A DNA stretch of 55,910 nt, taken from assembly GCF_002277025.1 (NCBI RefSeq), contig NZ_NIWD01000016.1, positions 72,566 to 128,475 of the forward strand. Direction: 5' to 3'. The notes under the pieces were generated by a model. It searched no databases and was not told the DNA's origin. It saw only the letters and a program-made list of their open reading frames with translations. Each line of letters opens with the position of its first letter. The stretch's first letter is position 1. Source of the stretch: Sphingopyxis sp. GW247-27LB (GTDB lineage Bacteria > Pseudomonadota > Alphaproteobacteria > Sphingomonadales > Sphingomonadaceae). The translations under genes and the position numbers were made by a program. Shown one piece after another: positions 1-8,289 of the stretch.

Positions 1-15
1 AGGGGAGAGGGCTAT

Positions 16-804
16 ATGACTCGCTTCGCCTCGGCCTTTTCCAAGGGGCCCGCGCTCGTCACCTTCATCACCGCCGGCGATGGCGACACCGCCGCCAATC
101 TCGACGCGCTGGTCGCGGGGGGCGCCGACGTGATCGAGCTCGGCATGCCCTTCACCGATCCGATGGCCGATGGGCCCGCGATCCAGGCCGCGAACCTGCG
201 CGCGCTCGGCAAGGGGACGACGACCGTCGACATTTTCGGACACGCAGCCGCTTTTCGCGCGCGCCACCCCGACGTTCCGCTCGTGCTGATGGGCTATGCC
301 AATCCGATGACGATCCGGGGGAGCGACTGGTTCGCCGCCGAATGCGCGAAGGCCGGCGTCGACGGCGTCATCTGCGTCGACATCCCGTCGGAGGAGGACG
401 CCGAACTCGGCCCGAGCCTGCGCGCCGCCGGGGTCGACCTCATCCGCCTCGCGACCCCGACCACCGACGCCGCGCGCCTGCCCGACGTGCTGAACGGCGC
501 GGGCGGTTTTCTCTATTATGTCTCGGTCGCCGGAATCACCGGGCTTCAGCAGGCCGCGCAGACGAGCATCGAGGATGCGGTGGCGCGCCTGAAGGCCGCG
601 ACCGACCTGCCCGTCGCGGTCGGCTTCGGTGTCCGCACCCCCGAACAGGCCGCTGCGATCGCGAAGGTCGCCGATGGCGTCGTCGTCGGATCGGCCTTCA
701 TCGACATCATCGCCGAGCATGGCGACGCCGCGGCGCCGCATGTCGAAGCCTTCACCCGCACCCTCGCCGATGCTATCCACGGCGCAAAGGAGATCGCCGC
801 ATGA
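16..804 (+). CDS. trpA: Tryptophan synthase alpha subunit
   Basis: A 262-residue TIM-barrel protein of normal family length. In the cytoplasmic alpha2-beta2 complex it cleaves indole-3-glycerol phosphate to indole and glyceraldehyde 3-phosphate, and indole is channelled to TrpB. The family signature is visible near residue 40 (ELGMPFTDPMADGP) with its active-site Glu and Asp, and the phosphate-binding end appears near residues 205-232 (GFGVRTPEQ, VVGSAF). The ATG follows a purine-rich GGGGAGAGGG ribosome-binding site. trpB presumably lies just left of the window. The stop overlaps the accD start by four bases (ATGA), so translation is probably coupled. Confidence 0.97.
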   Translation: MTRFASAFSKGPALVTFITAGDGDTAANLDALVAGGADVIELGMPFTDPMADGPAIQAANLRALGKGTTTVDIFGHAAAFRARHPDVPLVLMGYANPMTIRGSDWFAAECAKAGVDGVICVDIPSEEDAELGPSLRAAGVDLIRLATPTTDAARLPDVLNGAGGFLYYVSVAGITGLQQAAQTSIEDAVARLKAATDLPVAVGFGVRTPEQAAAIAKVADGVVVGSAFIDIIAEHGDAAAPHVEAFTRTLADAIHGAKEIAA

Positions 805-1652
805 GCTGGCTCGACCGCGTCCGCAACGCCCTGCCCTTTACCGCGAAGCGCGATACCGCGGACAATCTGTGGCACAAGTGCCGCCAGTGCCAGCAGATGG
901 TGTTCGTCAAGGAGTGGGAGGACAATCTCAATGTCTGCCCGCGCTGCGACCATCACGACCGCATCGGCGCCAAGGAGCGGTTCGCGCAACTGTTCGACGG
1001 GGGCCTCCACGAAATCCTTCCCGCCCCCGCGGCGCCCGAGGATCCGCTGAAGTTCCGCGATACCAAGAAATATGTCGATCGCATCAAGGCCGCGCGCGCG
1101 CAGACCGGCGACCGCGACGCCTATCAGAACGGTTTCGGCCGCATCGACGGCCGCCCGGTCGTCATCGGCGTGCAGGATTTCGCCTTCATGGGCGGGTCGA
1201 TGGGGGTCGCGGTCGGCGAGGCGTTCGTCGCCGGGGTCGAGCAGGCGATCAAGCGCGGTTGCCCCTATGTCGCGATCACCGCCGCCGGCGGCGCGCGCAT
1301 GCAGGAAGGCACGCTGTCGCTGATGCAGATGCCGCGGGCGACCGTCGCGCTCGCCCGCCTGCGCCGCGCCGGCCTGCCCTATATCGTCCTCCTCACCGAC
1401 CCGACCACGGGCGGCGTCACCGCGAGCTATGCGATGCTCGGCGACGTGCAGATCAGCGAACCCAAGGCGCTGATCGGCTTCGCGGGCCAGCGCGTGATCG
1501 AGAACACGATCCGCGAAAAGCTGCCCGAAGGCTTCCAGCGCGCCGAATATCTGCTCGACCACGGGATGATCGACATGGTCGTGCACCGGAAAGATTTGCC
1601 CGCGACGCTGGGGCGGTTGATCGGTTATCTGGCGCCCGAAAAGGCGGCGTAA
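801..1652 (+). CDS. accD: Acetyl-CoA carboxylase carboxyltransferase beta subunit
   Basis: A 283-residue protein that, with AccA, moves the carboxyl group from carboxybiotin to acetyl-CoA, making malonyl-CoA for fatty acid synthesis. An N-terminal zinc ribbon is seen as CRQC near residue 28 and CPRC near residue 47. The crotonase-fold carboxyltransferase core follows, with AAGGARMQEG and the TDPTTGGVTASYA segment. The ATG at 801 is chosen because it sits in the ATGA overlap with trpA and gives the usual AccD N-terminus. The order trpA-accD-folC is common in alphaproteobacteria. The gene ends 12 bases before an intergenic palindromic repeat. Confidence 0.96.
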   Translation: MSWLDRVRNALPFTAKRDTADNLWHKCRQCQQMVFVKEWEDNLNVCPRCDHHDRIGAKERFAQLFDGGLHEILPAPAAPEDPLKFRDTKKYVDRIKAARAQTGDRDAYQNGFGRIDGRPVVIGVQDFAFMGGSMGVAVGEAFVAGVEQAIKRGCPYVAITAAGGARMQEGTLSLMQMPRATVALARLRRAGLPYIVLLTDPTTGGVTASYAMLGDVQISEPKALIGFAGQRVIENTIREKLPEGFQRAEYLLDHGMIDMVVHRKDLPATLGRLIGYLAPEKAA

Positions 1653-1664
1653 ACTTTTCTGCAT

Positions 1665-1747
1665 CGTCATTGCGAGGAGCGACGCGACGCGGCAATCCAG
1701 AGCTGAATAAACCCGCTCTGGATTGCTTCGCTTCGCTCGCAATGACG
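1665..1747. repeat. Palindromic intergenic repeat, copy 1
   Basis: An imperfect inverted repeat of 83 bases whose ends, CGTCATTGCGAG and CTCGCAATGACG, are exact reverse complements. Inner arms (GGCAATCCAGAGC and GCTCTGGATTGC) also pair. It lies between accD and folC on one strand, so it could fold in the transcript. Related copies are at 8185-8289 and 21560-21642. I recognise this end sequence as a widespread bacterial intergenic repeat type. Confidence 0.85.
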
Positions 1748-1770
1748 AGTTTCTGCTAGGTCCGCCCGCC

Positions 1771-3087
1771 ATGCCCGACCACGCCCATAGCACCGACCCC
1801 GCCGTCCAGGCCCAGCTCGACCGCCTAGCCGCGCTGTCGCCGGGGCGCGACATCCTCGGACTCGAGCGCATCGCCGAGCTGTGCGCGCGCCTCGGCAATC
1901 CGCAGGAGCGCCTGCCTCGCACCTTCCACGTCGCGGGGACCAACGGCAAGGGATCGACCTGCGCCTATCTCCGCGCGATCCTCGAGGCGCAGGGGCGCCG
2001 CGTCCACGCCTATACCAGCCCGCACCTCGTCCGCTTCAACGAACGCATCCGCCTCGCGGGCGAGCTGATCGACGATGCGCTGCTCGCCGCGCTCCTCGCC
2101 GAAGTCCTCGACAATGCCGCAGACCTGCAGGCGAGCTTCTTCGAGGTCACCACCGCCGCCGCCTTCCTCGCCTTCGCGCGCATTCCCGCCGACGATTGCA
2201 TCGTCGAGGTCGGGCTCGGCGGCCGCCTCGACGCGACCAACATCATCCCGCCGCCCGCGGCGTGCGGCATCGCCTCGCTCGGCATCGATCACGAAGCCTT
2301 CCTGCTCGCGCCCGAGGATGGCACCCCGTCCGAACCCGCGATGCGGATCGCGTGGGAAAAAGCCGGCATCGTCAAGCCGGGCGCCGCGCTCGCCACCCTC
2401 GCCTATCCGCCGCCGCTCGGCCATGTCATCGCGGCGCGCGCCGAAGCCGCCGGCGTCGCCCCCTTCGTCGAGGGCGAGGCCTGGTCGGTCGAGCCGGTCG
2501 GCGACGCGTTCCGCTGGACGTCGATGGACGGCGCGCTGCCCGGCCTGCTGCGCCCCCGCATGGCCGGCGCGCACCAGATGCGCAACGCGGGCCTCGCCAT
2601 CGCCATGCTCCACCTCGCGCCGGGCGCGAAGCCGGACGCGGAAGCGATCAGGAACGGCGTCGCGGGCGCCTTCTGGCCCGCGCGGCTGCAGCGGCTCGAA
2701 ACCGGGCCGCTCACCGCGCTGCTTCCTCCGGCAACCGACGTGTGGCTCGACGGCGCCCACAATGCCGACGCGGGCATCCAGCTCGCGCGCCATTTCGAGA
2801 CCGAGCCCCGCCGCATCCACCTTGTCACCGGCATGCTCGCGAACAAGCACCCCGACGCGATCCTCGCCCCGCTCGCGTCCCGCCTCGCCTCGATCAGCGT
2901 GGTTCCGGTCCCCGGCCACGACCACCATGATGCGGCCGCCTTCGGCCCCGACGCGCGAGCGGCCACCTCGGTTGAGGCTGCACTCGCCGGCCTGACTGTC
3001 GACCCAGCCAATGAAATCGTCCTGATCGCGGGCTCGCTCTACCTCGCGGGCGAAGTGCTGAAAGCCAACGGCGAGCTTCCCGAATGA
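1771..3087 (+). CDS. folC: Bifunctional dihydrofolate synthase / folylpolyglutamate synthase
   Basis: A 438-residue Mur-ligase-fold enzyme that adds glutamate to dihydropteroate and extends the polyglutamate tail of folates. Visible motifs are the ATP-binding loop AGTNGKGST near residue 53, YTSPHLVRFNERI, the EVGLGGRLDATN segment near residue 150, and the C-terminal WLDGAHN motif near residue 330. An in-frame extension begins at 1723, but its first codons come from the upstream repeat. The ATG at 1771 gives the normal family start and is preferred. It probably shares transcription with trpA-accD, unless the repeat between them attenuates it. Confidence 0.94.
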   Translation: MPDHAHSTDPAVQAQLDRLAALSPGRDILGLERIAELCARLGNPQERLPRTFHVAGTNGKGSTCAYLRAILEAQGRRVHAYTSPHLVRFNERIRLAGELIDDALLAALLAEVLDNAADLQASFFEVTTAAAFLAFARIPADDCIVEVGLGGRLDATNIIPPPAACGIASLGIDHEAFLLAPEDGTPSEPAMRIAWEKAGIVKPGAALATLAYPPPLGHVIAARAEAAGVAPFVEGEAWSVEPVGDAFRWTSMDGALPGLLRPRMAGAHQMRNAGLAIAMLHLAPGAKPDAEAIRNGVAGAFWPARLQRLETGPLTALLPPATDVWLDGAHNADAGIQLARHFETEPRRIHLVTGMLANKHPDAILAPLASRLASISVVPVPGHDHHDAAAFGPDARAATSVEAALAGLTVDPANEIVLIAGSLYLAGEVLKANGELPE

Positions 3088-3106
3088 ATCCGAACGGGGG
3101 CCGTCT

Positions 3107-3850
3107 TCAGCCGAGCTCGGCGAGCGTCCGCTTGACCCAATCGTACATCGCGACTTCGGCTTTGAGCGTCACCGGCGGCGTGCGCTTCATGCGCTGCACG
3201 ACCTCCTTGAGGAGAGCCTTCGCCCCCGCGCGGTCGCCTGCCGCGATCAGCAGCGCCGCCATGCGGCAACGCACCTCGTCGCCGGGAACGCGCCCGACGA
3301 TATCGCGATAGATCGCCAGCGCCTCGTCGGCCCGACCATCGGCCTCGGCGATCTTGGCGCGAAGCAGCGCGCGACGGTCGAGTTCGGTCCGGGAAATGGT
3401 TTCGGGCAAGCGTTCGATCGCCGCAAGCCCTTCACCATAACGGCCGGCACCATAGGCCGCCTCGGCGATCCGCATCCCGATCGCCCGGTCGACGTGCGGC
3501 GACAGGCGCTCGGCCGCACGAAACTCGCGGAGCGCCTCGTCGAAGCGCTCGCGTGCCATCAACGCATCGCCATATTCCAGCCGATGCCCGGCGGTATCGC
3601 TGAACTCGGCCGCATCGCGCGCCTCGCGAATGTGGCGCTCGGGGTCCACCCGGTCGGCGATCTTCGTCCGTGCTTCGCGCACCCGCCGGTCGCGCGGCAG
3701 ACCGGGCAGGATTTCGACGATGAAATAGGCGAGGATACCCACCAGTGGCAGAAACGCGATCGCCATGATCCACGCGGTGTTGCGGCCCGTGCGGAACACA
3801 TGGACGATGCAGAGCAGTTGCAGCGCGATCGAGATAATCAGGAAATGCAC
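3107..3850 (-). CDS. Membrane-anchored TPR protein with PLDc_N-like N-terminus
   Basis: A 247-residue protein starting at GTG. Two hydrophobic segments (residues about 3-17 and 26-48) resemble the two-helix membrane module at the N-terminus of cardiolipin synthases (PLDc_N type). They are followed by a helical region with tetratricopeptide-like repeats from about residue 85 to 215 (LEYGDALMARERFDEALREF and later ADEALAIYRDIV). No catalytic residues are apparent. TPR domains usually mediate protein contacts, so an envelope scaffold role is an inference. It starts nine bases after the AmpG-like permease stop, so the two are probably one transcript. Confidence 0.75.
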   Translation of the reverse strand: MHFLIISIALQLLCIVHVFRTGRNTAWIMAIAFLPLVGILAYFIVEILPGLPRDRRVREARTKIADRVDPERHIREARDAAEFSDTAGHRLEYGDALMARERFDEALREFRAAERLSPHVDRAIGMRIAEAAYGAGRYGEGLAAIERLPETISRTELDRRALLRAKIAEADGRADEALAIYRDIVGRVPGDEVRCRMAALLIAAGDRAGAKALLKEVVQRMKRTPPVTLKAEVAMYDWVKRTLAELG

Positions 3851-3859
3851 GCGCTTCGT

Positions 3860-5305
3860 TCAGCTCGCCGCCGGTTTCGGCTTGGCCTCTTCCGGGATGG
3901 CGGCCTCGTGCCCGTCGTCCTCGGTGCTCGGCTGGCGCACCGTCTGGACGACGAAGCCGCGCTTCCAAAGCAGCCACAGCAGGATCATGCCCGGCGCGGC
4001 GATGGCGACGGTAAACAACCAAAAGCCGACCCAGCCCAATGTCTCGGCGATATAGCCACCCGGCGCCGCGAGCCACGTTCGCCCGACCGCGGCGAAGGAG
4101 GACAGCAGCGCGAATTGCGTCGCCGTATAGGCGAGGCTCGACAGGCCCGACAGATAGGTGACGAAGACGGTGAGCCCGATCCCGCTGGTGAAATTCTCGG
4201 TCCCCACCGCCAGCGCGAGCATCAGCGGCGAGTGGCCGACCGACGCCAGGGCCGCGAACAGCAGGTTGCTGAACATCATCAGCAGGCCCGAAACGAGCAG
4301 CGCCCGCCCCATGCCGAGCCAGGCGATGAAAGGCGCGCCGCACGCCGACCCTATGATCAGCGCGACGAAGCCGACGCCCTTGTTGATCGCGACGAATTCG
4401 GTGTCGGTGAACCCCAGCTCGACGATCATCGGATTGAGCATTCCCTGCCCCATCGCATCGCCAACCTTGTAGATGAGCACGAAGAGCAGGATCAGGACCG
4501 CGCCGTGGCGTCCGAGAAATTCGCGGAACGGGCTGACCACCGTTTCATTAAGCCACGCGCCGAAACCCTGCGCGCCGCCGCGCGCCTGCGACGGATGGAA
4601 GCGTCCGGTGCCCGCGAAAAGCGCGCCGATGACCGCGGGCAGCACCGCGAGGCCGGTGAAGGCATAGGCGGCCGCCCAGCCGAGCCCGAACCCCTCGGGC
4701 GAAGCCAGCGCTATCGTGCCGACCCCCGCGATCAGATTACCGGTGCGATAGCCGAACTGGTTCATCGCCGTTCCGTGCGGCAGTTCGGCATCGCTCAATA
4801 TCTCGATGCGGTAGGCGTCGATGACGATATCCTGCGTCGCCGAAAGGAAAGCGACGACGATCGCCCAGATCGCGAAGGGCGCCAGATGGTCGTTGGTCGG
4901 ATTGCTCGCGCCCAATTGCCAGATCGCGACGACCAGCAGCGCCTGGATCACGAACAGCCAGCTTCGCCGCTGCCCGAACAGGCGGGTCAAAACGGGAATC
5001 GGCAACCGGTCGACCAGCGGCGCCCACAGGAATTTCAGCGTATAGGGTGTGGTCAGGCCGATCGCGAAGCCGATCGTCGATTTGTCGATGCCGACCTTCG
5101 AGAGCCAGAATGTCATCGTCGCGAGAAGCAAGGTCAGGGGGAAACCGCTCGATATACCGAGCAAAAAGGCGACGATCGGCATCGGCTTGCGATAGGGGGC
5201 GAAGGACGGGATCACATAGGCTAGGCCAATGATCGCCGCGATCACCGCCACCAGGATCAGGCTGTCGAGGCCAAGCTGCATCGTTCCTCCCTCGGCCGTC
5301 CCCAT
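3860..5305 (-). CDS. AmpG-like MFS permease
   Basis: A 481-residue polytopic protein with about 12-14 hydrophobic segments. The N-terminal half resembles AmpG (GLTTPYTLKFLWAPLVDR, RRSWLFVIQ, LSATQDIVIDAYRIE). AmpG imports anhydro-muropeptides released during peptidoglycan turnover. The substrate here is inferred from family only. The ATG at 5305 has AGGAG nine bases upstream. An internal ATG at 5281 also has GGAGG, so the start could be eight codons later. No beta-lactamase or ampD gene is nearby to support a resistance-sensing role. Confidence 0.85.
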   Translation of the reverse strand: MGTAEGGTMQLGLDSLILVAVIAAIIGLAYVIPSFAPYRKPMPIVAFLLGISSGFPLTLLLATMTFWLSKVGIDKSTIGFAIGLTTPYTLKFLWAPLVDRLPIPVLTRLFGQRRSWLFVIQALLVVAIWQLGASNPTNDHLAPFAIWAIVVAFLSATQDIVIDAYRIEILSDAELPHGTAMNQFGYRTGNLIAGVGTIALASPEGFGLGWAAAYAFTGLAVLPAVIGALFAGTGRFHPSQARGGAQGFGAWLNETVVSPFREFLGRHGAVLILLFVLIYKVGDAMGQGMLNPMIVELGFTDTEFVAINKGVGFVALIIGSACGAPFIAWLGMGRALLVSGLLMMFSNLLFAALASVGHSPLMLALAVGTENFTSGIGLTVFVTYLSGLSSLAYTATQFALLSSFAAVGRTWLAAPGGYIAETLGWVGFWLFTVAIAAPGMILLWLLWKRGFVVQTVRQPSTEDDGHEAAIPEEAKPKPAAS

Positions 5306-5364
5306 CGAACGGCTCTCCTCTGCATGACAACAGGCCTAAAGTCTCGCGAGCAAATTGGAAGCCG

Positions 5365-6105
5365 CTAATCGGCGGCCGGGCGTATCCAGCGCACCGCGCG
5401 CACCGCGCCGCCGTCGCGGTCCTGCAGCACCGCGGCCCAGCGATCGGCGCCTTTCCTGTGCGCGAGGCGTTCGGGGAATGGGGCGCGGCAGGCGAGCGAT
5501 GGGTCGCATGGGGCGATCTCCTCGGCGAGGACGACGTTGGTGTAGCCGAGCGTACGCCCGCGATTCTCACCCTTGTCGACCTTGACCGCGGCCTTGTGCC
5601 GGATCGCGACGAAACGCAGCTCGACATTGGCGCGCGGGGCCGAGGCCACGACTTCGCCGCCCTTCTGCGCGAGCGTCGTCGTCCCGGCCTCGCGCTGCGC
5701 CGCGATCAGGCCGCGCAGCGCCGGGGCGTCGGTTCCGGCTGTCGCTGCCGCGCCGCCGACGACGGCCTCGGGCGTATAGGCGCCGCTGCCGGGAATGGCG
5801 CGCGCCGCATAGTCGCGCTGCAACCGGTCGTTGCCCCCGCGTGCCAGCGTGTCCTTCCACCCGAGTTCGTCCCAGCTCGTCACCGGGCGGCTCAGCGCCA
5901 CCGCCGCGCCCGCCGCGTCGAGTTCGCCGAGCAGCCGGTCGGCGGGCGGGCAGGACGAGCAGCCCTGGCTCGTGAACAGCTCGACCAGCACCGGCCGCTG
6001 CGCCGTGCCCGGCGCATGGTTCGCGGTCGCGCTGATGTGCGAAAGGCCCAGAAGCAGCGCCGCCGCTGCGAGCAGCACGCCTCCGAGGCCGAGCAGGCTT
6101 TTCAT
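5365..6105 (-). CDS. DUF1223 thioredoxin-like exported protein
   Basis: A 246-residue protein with an N-terminal hydrophobic stretch (residues 4-22) that could be a signal peptide or anchor. It is followed by the DUF1223 signature VLVELFTSQGCSSCPPAD near residues 39-56. The CSSC pair is placed as in thioredoxin-fold proteins, so a periplasmic thiol-redox role is plausible but unproven for this family. The start has GGAG eight bases upstream. It is read in the same direction as the response regulator upstream, with a 73-base gap. Confidence 0.85.
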   Translation of the reverse strand: MKSLLGLGGVLLAAAALLLGLSHISATANHAPGTAQRPVLVELFTSQGCSSCPPADRLLGELDAAGAAVALSRPVTSWDELGWKDTLARGGNDRLQRDYAARAIPGSGAYTPEAVVGGAAATAGTDAPALRGLIAAQREAGTTTLAQKGGEVVASAPRANVELRFVAIRHKAAVKVDKGENRGRTLGYTNVVLAEEIAPCDPSLACRAPFPERLAHRKGADRWAAVLQDRDGGAVRAVRWIRPAAD

Positions 6106-6178
6106 CCCGTCATCTCCCGTCCGCCCCGTCGCAAGCGACGGATAGCATCGGGGGACCGGAAAAATCCAGAGCGGGGGC

Positions 6179-6640
6179 CTAGGCTGCCTCGGGCCGCCAA
6201 TAGGTCTGCAGTCCGCTGACCTTGCGCGGCGCCTTGTTCTTGCAGATCATCGTCTCGATCGCGCGCAGCGCGCCGACGAGCGCCGCGGTGCTGTGCGGCT
6301 TGTTCAGGCAGGCGAGCGCGATGTCGGCGGCGTCCTCGGGGCATTGGCCGGTGACGAGCAGCACCGCGATGCCGCGGTCGCGCGCCAGCCGCGCCACCTC
6401 GCGTCCGCTCATATGCCCCGCAAGTCCCAGGTCGAGCACGATCGCGTCGACCGCCTCGGCCGCCATTACCGCCACTGCCGCCTCGCCCGAATCGACCGTC
6501 GCGACGACGGCGTAGCCGCTCTGCTGCAGCGTGTGCTCGTAATCGAACGCGACCAGCGGATCATCCTCGATGACCAGCAGCCGCTTGATGCACGACGGGC
6601 GAGACGCAAAGAGCATAGAAACTCCGTTCCACCGCGCCAT
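6179..6640 (-). CDS. Single-domain response regulator
   Basis: A receiver-only protein of about 153 residues. The acidic pair (VIEDDP), the phospho-acceptor Asp in the AIVLDLGLAG segment and the conserved Lys (CLNKPHS) are all present, so phosphorylation is expected. No output domain follows, only about 20 residues, so it probably acts by contact or as a phosphate sink. The ATG at 6640 is chosen because AGGAG lies six bases upstream; an ATG at 6616 with GGAG is an alternative. No histidine kinase is adjacent. An EcfG-type promoter lies about 110 bases upstream, tying it to the general stress response. Confidence 0.88.
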   Translation of the reverse strand: MARWNGVSMLFASRPSCIKRLLVIEDDPLVAFDYEHTLQQSGYAVVATVDSGEAAVAVMAAEAVDAIVLDLGLAGHMSGREVARLARDRGIAVLLVTGQCPEDAADIALACLNKPHSTAALVGALRAIETMICKNKAPRKVSGLQTYWRPEAA

Positions 6641-6745
6641 GACGCGCTCCTGTCCGTCCTGCAATATCGCTTCTGCTTGCCATCGACGAAGCGACACTTT
6701 TCCGGCTATGAGCGTGATCACAACGCAACACTTTTCTCCCCGAAA

Positions 6746-6770
6746 AACGACAAGAAAGCGCTTCCGTTCC
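6746..6770 (-). promoter_or_regulatory. Putative EcfG (general stress) promoter
   Basis: Read on the minus strand: GGAAC, 16 bases, CGTT. This matches the known alphaproteobacterial EcfG consensus (GGAAC-N16/17-CGTT). It points at the response regulator gene starting at 6640, leaving a 5' leader of about 100 bases. The -35 element nearly touches the start codon of the divergent rluB-like gene. Confidence 0.7.
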
Positions 6771-6771
6771 G

Positions 6772-7620
6772 ATGACGACCCGTCGCCCGCCCCGATCCGC
6801 GTCCCGACCATCGCCCGACCGCGATGCCCCGAAGGGCCGCCGCGCCGCGCGCGTGGCGGCGCCGCGCAAGCCGAAGGCGGCCGAACCCGAGCGCGAGGAA
6901 GGGCCGCAGCGCATCGCCAAGCTGCTCGCGCGCGCCGGCGTCGGCTCGCGCCGCGACGTCGAGCGGATGATCGAGGAGGGCCGCATCGCGCTGAATGGCG
7001 AGGTCGTGGCCCAGCCCGCGCCGCTGCTGTCGTCACTCGACGGGCTGACCGTCGACGGCAATCCGGTCGCCAAACCCGTCTCGACCCGCCTCTACCGCTT
7101 CCACAAACCCTCGGGGTGCCTGACCGCCGCGCGCGATCCCAAGGGGCGCAAGACGATCTACGACATCCTGCCCAAGGGGCTGCCGCGCCTGATGCCGGTC
7201 GGGCGGCTCGACTATAATACCGAGGGGCTGCTGCTCCTCACCAATGATGGCGAGTTCAAGCGCCAGCTCGAACTGCCCGCGAGCGGGGTCGAGCGCACCT
7301 ATCGCGCGCGCGCCTTTGGCGATATCAGCCAGACGCAGCTCGAGGACCTGGTCGAAGGCATCACCATCGATGGCGTCCGTTACGGCAAGATCGACGCCAA
7401 TCTCGAACGCCGTACCGGGCGCAACCAGTGGATCGAGCTGACGCTGACCGAGGGAAAGAACCGCGAGGTGCGCCGCGTTCTCGAACATCTGGGGCTCCAG
7501 GTCAGCCGCCTGATCCGCACGCGCTACGGCCAGTTCACCGTCGGCGACCTCGCGGTCGGAGAGGTCGAGATCGTCCCGCGCGACGAATTGTTCCAGTTCC
7601 GGCGCCGGCTCGACAAATGA
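6772..7620 (+). CDS. rluB: RsuA/RluB-family rRNA pseudouridine synthase
   Basis: A 282-residue protein. A basic, low-complexity N-terminus (residues 1-45) leads into an S4 RNA-binding domain (RIAKLLARAGVGSRRDVERM, about 47-95). The catalytic domain carries the family motif GRLDYNTEGLLLLTNDG near residue 144, whose Asp is the catalytic residue. Members isomerise a uridine in 23S rRNA (RluB) or 16S rRNA (RsuA). Assignment to RluB rather than RsuA or RluE is a best guess. No strong ribosome-binding site precedes the ATG. It overlaps rsmD by four bases. Confidence 0.85.
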   Translation: MTTRRPPRSASRPSPDRDAPKGRRAARVAAPRKPKAAEPEREEGPQRIAKLLARAGVGSRRDVERMIEEGRIALNGEVVAQPAPLLSSLDGLTVDGNPVAKPVSTRLYRFHKPSGCLTAARDPKGRKTIYDILPKGLPRLMPVGRLDYNTEGLLLLTNDGEFKRQLELPASGVERTYRARAFGDISQTQLEDLVEGITIDGVRYGKIDANLERRTGRNQWIELTLTEGKNREVRRVLEHLGLQVSRLIRTRYGQFTVGDLAVGEVEIVPRDELFQFRRRLDK

Positions 7621-8159
7621 GGATCATCGCCGGCGAATGGCGCGGCCGCAAGCTGCTCGCGCCCAAAAACGACGCCACCCGCCCCACCGCCGACCGCACG
7701 CGCGAGACGCTCTTCTCGATGCTCGCGAGCCGCCTCGGCAGCTTCGAGGGACTCCATGTCGCCGATCTCTTCGCGGGGTCGGGCGCGCTCGGCATCGAGG
7801 CGCTGTCGCGCGGCGCCGCCCACTGCCTGTTCGGCGAGCAGGACCGCGATGCGCTCGATGCGCTGCGCAAGAATCTCGCCACCCTCGGCGCGGCGAACCG
7901 CGCCGACGTCCGTGCAGGTTCGGTCTTGGGTCTCGGTCCCGCGCCGCGCGCCTTCGACCTGCTGCTATTCGACGCCCCCTATGGCACCGGGGCGGGCAGC
8001 GTCGCGCTCGACAAGCTTAACCGGCTCGGTTGGGTCGGTCCCGAAAGCTGGGTCTCGATCGAGACGGCCGATAAGGAGGCGGTCGAGATCGCCGGTTTCG
8101 AAGTCGATGCCGAGCGCAAGGTCGGCAAGGCCCGGCTCACTCTGCTGCGGCGCGTCTAG
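7617..8159 (+). CDS. rsmD: 16S rRNA (guanine-966 N2)-methyltransferase
   Basis: A 180-residue SAM-dependent methyltransferase that modifies G966 of 16S rRNA during 30S assembly. Visible motifs are MRIIAGEWRGRKL at the start, RPTADRTRETLF near residue 22, the SAM-binding LFAGSGALGIEALSRG near residue 50 and the catalytic FDAPYG (DPPY-type) near residue 117. The start overlaps the upstream pseudouridine synthase stop (ATGA), making a two-gene rRNA-modification operon. A convergent transporter gene follows, with a palindromic repeat between. Confidence 0.94.
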   Translation: MRIIAGEWRGRKLLAPKNDATRPTADRTRETLFSMLASRLGSFEGLHVADLFAGSGALGIEALSRGAAHCLFGEQDRDALDALRKNLATLGAANRADVRAGSVLGLGPAPRAFDLLLFDAPYGTGAGSVALDKLNRLGWVGPESWVSIETADKEAVEIAGFEVDAERKVGKARLTLLRRV

Positions 8160-8184
8160 AGTCGACTTCGACGAAACGCGTACC

Positions 8185-8289
8185 CGTCATTGCGACCTCG
8201 GCGAAAGCCGAGGGAAGCAATCTCCAGCTATCGCAATGCCCGAAAGGATGGCTGGGGATTGCTTCGTCGCTACGCTCCTCGCAATGACG
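8185..8289. repeat. Palindromic intergenic repeat, copy 2
   Basis: About 105 bases bounded by CGTCATTGCGA and TCGCAATGACG, with inner arms GAAGCAATCTCCAGC / GCTGGGGATTGCTTC. It has a longer centre than copies 1 and 3. It lies between convergent rsmD and the MHS transporter, and its right end forms the last codons and the stop of the transporter gene. Confidence 0.85.

Noticed and set aside
342..800. Upstream extension of the accD frame across trpA
   Set aside because: It is a frame-shifted shadow of trpA with Arg-rich low-complexity sequence; the zinc-ribbon AccD start at 801 is clear.
3494..5224. Long plus-strand frame of about 576 residues
   Set aside because: It is rich in Arg, Asp, Gln and Glu, typical of the antisense frame of a high-GC gene, and lies opposite the real TPR and AmpG-like genes, which have membrane helices and family motifs.
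6126..6141. Hairpin CCGTCGC-AA-GCGACGG between the response regulator and DUF1223 genes
   Set aside because: It has only seven base pairs, a two-base loop too tight to form, and no T run, so it is not reported as a terminator.
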